From: Deltaproteobacteria bacterium
Lineage (GTDB): Bacteria; Desulfobacterota; DSM-4660; Desulfatiglandales; HGW-15
NCBI GenBank assembly: GCA_016932235.1
Contig: JAFGDF010000211.1
Span: 1 to 20,677 of the forward strand
Reading direction: 5' to 3'
Length of the DNA stretch: 20,677 nucleotides
The notes below the pieces were generated by a model. It did no database searches and was not told the DNA's origin. It saw nothing but the letters and a program-made list of their open reading frames with translations. This document shows positions 14,590-20,677 of this stretch, piece by piece. The position numbers and the translations under genes are program-made. The first letter of the stretch is position 1. Every line of letters begins with the position of its first letter.

Positions 14590-17013
14590 CTAATCTTCCA
14601 TAAGTTTCGCCACCCCAACCACCTTCTCGTTTTCCCCCAGATCGATAAGTTTTACTCCCTGTGTATTGCGACCGATTACGGAGATATCAGCCACCCTGAG
14701 TCTGATTATCTTCCCGTGTTCTGTAATTATCATAAGCTGATCCTGATCCGACACCTGATATGAATAGACCACCGGACCGTTCTTCTCCGTGTGCTTTATT
14801 GTGAGAATACCCTTGCCTCCTCTGGACTGTCGTCTGTACTCTTCCGTCCTGGTCCTTTTTCCAAACCCGTTTTCGGTAACGGTAAGGAGCGTCGAAGAAT
14901 CGTCCCCTATCGCCTCCATACCCACAACTTCATCTCCCGTCTCCATTCTGATGCCGATGTTTCCTGCAGCCACCCTTCCCATTTCACGAAGATCCCCTTC
15001 CACGAACCTTATGGATTTACCATGACGCGTCGTGAGAAAGATATCATCTTCCCCGGAAGTTATCCTGGCGCATATCAATTCATCGTCCTCACGTATCTTA
15101 AGGCCTATTATCCCTTTCGCTCTCGGATTACTGTAGGATATGAGTTCCGTTTTTTTAACAAGACCGTTCTTCGTGCACATTACCACATACTTACCCTCTT
15201 TAAAATCCCTTACCGCGAGAGTTGTCGCTACCTTTTCTCCTGGCATCAGTTCCAAAAGATTTACTATCGCCTTACCACGGGACATCCTTCCCGCCTCCGG
15301 AAGCTCGTGTACTTTCTTCCAATAAACTCTTCCCATATTGGTGAAAAATAACAGGTAGTCATGGGAAGACGCGACATAAAGAAACTCTACAAAATCCTCT
15401 TCTTTAGGAACAACGCCCGTGAGGCCTTTTCCGCCCCGCCGTTGGGCCCTGTAAAGACTTATAGGATTCCTCTTGATATATCCCTTATGGCTGATAGTAA
15501 CGACCATGTCCTCTTCCGCTATGAGATCCTCCATATCAATGTCCCCACTCTCTTCGAGGATCTCGGTCCTTCTCTTATCTCCGAATCTCTCTTTTACCTC
15601 ATTCATTTCGTCCCTTATCAACTTTGATACCATAGCGGGACTGTCGAGAATGGATTTAAAATATGCGATGTTTTTTATCAGTTCGAGATGTTCTGTCTCG
15701 ATTTTTTCTCTCTCAAGTCCTGTAAGCCTCTGTAATCTCATATCAAGGATAGCCTGTGATTGTGCGTCCGTAAGATCAAAGTCGGACATTAACCTCTGTT
15801 TCGCCTCTTTCGGGTCGGCTGAAGACCTTATCAAATGTATCACATCATCCAGAAAATCAAGCGCCTTCTTGAGACCTTCCAGAATATGTGCTCTCTCCTC
15901 CGCCTTTCGAAGGTCGAATATCGTCCTCCTTATTATTATCTCCCTGCGGTGATCGATAAAATGCTCGATTATCTCCTTCAGATTCAGGATTTGTGGCCTT
16001 CCCTTTACGATGGCAAGAAGGATAATCCCGAATGATATTTCCATCTGTGTGTACTTATAAAGCCGGTTTAAAATAACCAGGGCCTTCCCTTCCTTTCTGA
16101 CATCAAGCACTATTCTCATACCATCCCTGTCTGATTCGTCTCTAATGTCCGAAATGTCCTCTATCTTCTTTTCTTTGACCAGCTCGGCGATCTTCTCCAG
16201 CAGCTTCGCCTTGTTGACCTGATATGGTATCTCGGACACTATTATCCTCTCCCGGTTCTTTCCTATCTTCTCAATAAACGCCCTAGCCCTGATCTTGATA
16301 ATGCCTCTGCCGGTTCTGTATGCTTCAATCACGCCCTTCCTTCCCAGGATAAATCCTGCTGTCGGAAAATCCGGACCGGATATTATCGCGGAAAGACCTT
16401 TTATGTTTATATCGGGATCATCAATTACCCGTATTATCGCCTCGCAAACCTCCGTAAGATTATGCGGAGGAATATTCGTCGCCATGCCCACCGCGATACC
16501 CGAAGCGCCGTTTATCAAAAGGTTAGGGATATTCGTCGGCAGAATAACCGGTTCCTGAAGGGAATCATCATAGTTTGGTGTGAAATCAACTGTATTTTTA
16601 TCGATGTCAGATAAAAAATCCTGCGCTAGACTGGTCATCCTTACCTCTGTGTAGCGCATAGCCGCCGCCGGATCACCATCAACGGATCCGAAATTTCCCT
16701 GTCCGTCAATTAAAGGATATCGCATGGAAAAATCCTGTGCCATGCGTACGATGGTGTCGTAAACGGCAGCATCACCATGTGGATGATATTTTCCTATAAC
16801 ATCCCCGACGACTCTCGCTGATTTCTTATACGGTCTGTTATAGTAATTTTTAAGATCATGCATCCCATATAATACCCGCCTATGAACGGGTTTGAGTCCG
16901 TCTCTTACATCAGGAAGCGCCCTCCCGACTATTACACTCATAGAATAATCGAGATATGCCTTTTTCATTTCATCTTCTATGTTGACCGTCTGCGAATTAA
17001 TGTCCAAGATCAT
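14590..17013 (-). CDS. gyrA: DNA gyrase subunit A
   Basis: GyrA is the DNA-cleaving and DNA-wrapping subunit of gyrase, which introduces negative supercoils. The 807 residues include the breakage-reunion domain with catalytic Tyr121 ('[11 protein letters not shown]') and the quinolone-determining segment '[17 protein letters not shown]' (70-86). The C-terminal beta-pinwheel carries an intact GyrA box 'QRRGGKG', which separates it from topoisomerase IV ParC. At the position of E. coli Ser83 this protein has Ala82; the Asp87 equivalent (Asp86) is kept. ATG 17013 has GGAG seven bases upstream. It follows gyrB after a 105-base gap that contains a 60-base hairpin. It ends 14 bases from the convergent RnfB-GltD stop, and I see no separate terminator. 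Confidence 0.98.
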   Translation of the reverse strand: MILDINSQTVNIEDEMKKAYLDYSMSVIVGRALPDVRDGLKPVHRRVLYGMHDLKNYYNRPYKKSARVVGDVIGKYHPHGDAAVYDTIVRMAQDFSMRYPLIDGQGNFGSVDGDPAAAMRYTEVRMTSLAQDFLSDIDKNTVDFTPNYDDSLQEPVILPTNIPNLLINGASGIAVGMATNIPPHNLTEVCEAIIRVIDDPDINIKGLSAIISGPDFPTAGFILGRKGVIEAYRTGRGIIKIRARAFIEKIGKNRERIIVSEIPYQVNKAKLLEKIAELVKEKKIEDISDIRDESDRDGMRIVLDVRKEGKALVILNRLYKYTQMEISFGIILLAIVKGRPQILNLKEIIEHFIDHRREIIIRRTIFDLRKAEERAHILEGLKKALDFLDDVIHLIRSSADPKEAKQRLMSDFDLTDAQSQAILDMRLQRLTGLEREKIETEHLELIKNIAYFKSILDSPAMVSKLIRDEMNEVKERFGDKRRTEILEESGDIDMEDLIAEEDMVVTISHKGYIKRNPISLYRAQRRGGKGLTGVVPKEEDFVEFLYVASSHDYLLFFTNMGRVYWKKVHELPEAGRMSRGKAIVNLLELMPGEKVATTLAVRDFKEGKYVVMCTKNGLVKKTELISYSNPRAKGIIGLKIREDDELICARITSGEDDIFLTTRHGKSIRFVEGDLREMGRVAAGNIGIRMETGDEVVGMEAIGDDSSTLLTVTENGFGKRTRTEEYRRQSRGGKGILTIKHTEKNGPVVYSYQVSDQDQLMIITEHGKIIRLRVADISVIGRNTQGVKLIDLGENEKVVGVAKLMED

Positions 17014-17028
17014 CTCATTGCTCCAAAA

Positions 17029-17088
17029 ATAAAATTGACCTCATGAGACTGTCGTACTTTGTCCGACAGTCTGCTCAGTCAATTTTAT
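17029..17088. repeat. 60-base composite hairpin between gyrB and gyrA (repeat family copy)
   Basis: The inner arms AGACTGTCGTAC / GTCCGACAGTCT pair with one mismatch around a TTT loop and carry the family core. A second perfect 11-bp helix (ATAAAATTGAC / GTCAATTTTAT) closes the outside, with short unpaired joints CTCATG and GCTCA. No T-tract follows directly on the minus strand before gyrA. The GGAG of gyrA lies five bases beyond the stem. Confidence 0.75.
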
Positions 17089-17118
17089 ATTAATAAAAAA
17101 TTTCGTCAGAAATTTTTT

Positions 17119-20629
<3,511 letters not shown>

Positions 20630-20657
20630 ATCAACCTCCATATTAGTTTGTTATTTA

Positions 20658-20663
20658 ATTATA
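20658..20663 (-). promoter_or_regulatory. Possible -10 box of the dnaN-gyrB-gyrA operon
   Basis: A perfect TATAAT on the minus strand lies about 29 bases before the dnaN start. The matching -35 would fall at or beyond the window edge, so it cannot be judged. Confidence 0.4.
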
Positions 20664-20677
20664 AAAATATATTAGTA

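Overview
The window looks like the replication-origin neighbourhood of an anaerobic bacterium of the Desulfobacterota (former Deltaproteobacteria: sulfate reducers and syntrophs). This rests on gene content: a DnaA with a Glu-Glu Walker B and a 'FLSGKE' motif, an RnfB-GltD electron-transfer fusion, tandem MoeA genes, and DUF3842 and CooT-like small genes. No rRNA or tRNA gene was seen, so the lineage call is inference.

Layout from left to right: (1) two tandem molybdopterin molybdenumtransferase genes (moeA type) on the minus strand, the second cut by the window edge. (2) About 500 bp without genes, holding two dispersed hairpin repeats and the pgk terminator. (3) A minus-strand operon of DUF3842, a CooT-like gene and pgk, divergent from plsY. 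(4) About 400 bp between plsY and parB that carries no convincing gene but folds into a large multi-hairpin structure closed by a perfect 17-bp stem, a candidate structured RNA. (5) parA-parB on the minus strand with one perfect parS site just upstream. (6) About 830 bp of AT-rich DNA and then dnaA on the plus strand, translationally coupled to a small two-helix membrane protein. (7) A minus-strand run of gpsA, a D-2-hydroxyacid dehydrogenase and a small hypothetical gene. (8) An RnfB-GltD fusion on the plus strand behind a near-consensus sigma-70 promoter. (9) dnaN-gyrB-gyrA on the minus strand, converging on the fusion gene.

The genes fall into four groups: chromosome replication and segregation (dnaA, dnaN, gyrA, gyrB, parA, parB, parS), phospholipid precursors (gpsA makes glycerol-3-phosphate and plsY acylates it), central carbon and redox metabolism (pgk, the hydroxyacid dehydrogenase, the RnfB-GltD fusion), and molybdenum cofactor insertion.

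Most genes are ordinary. The less ordinary signals are the unidentified structured element at 5497-5783, a family of dispersed 'GTCGGAC..GTCCGAC' hairpins (four full copies and one half copy), and a DnaA with changed ATPase and DNA-recognition residues next to an origin-like region in which I found no classical DnaA box.
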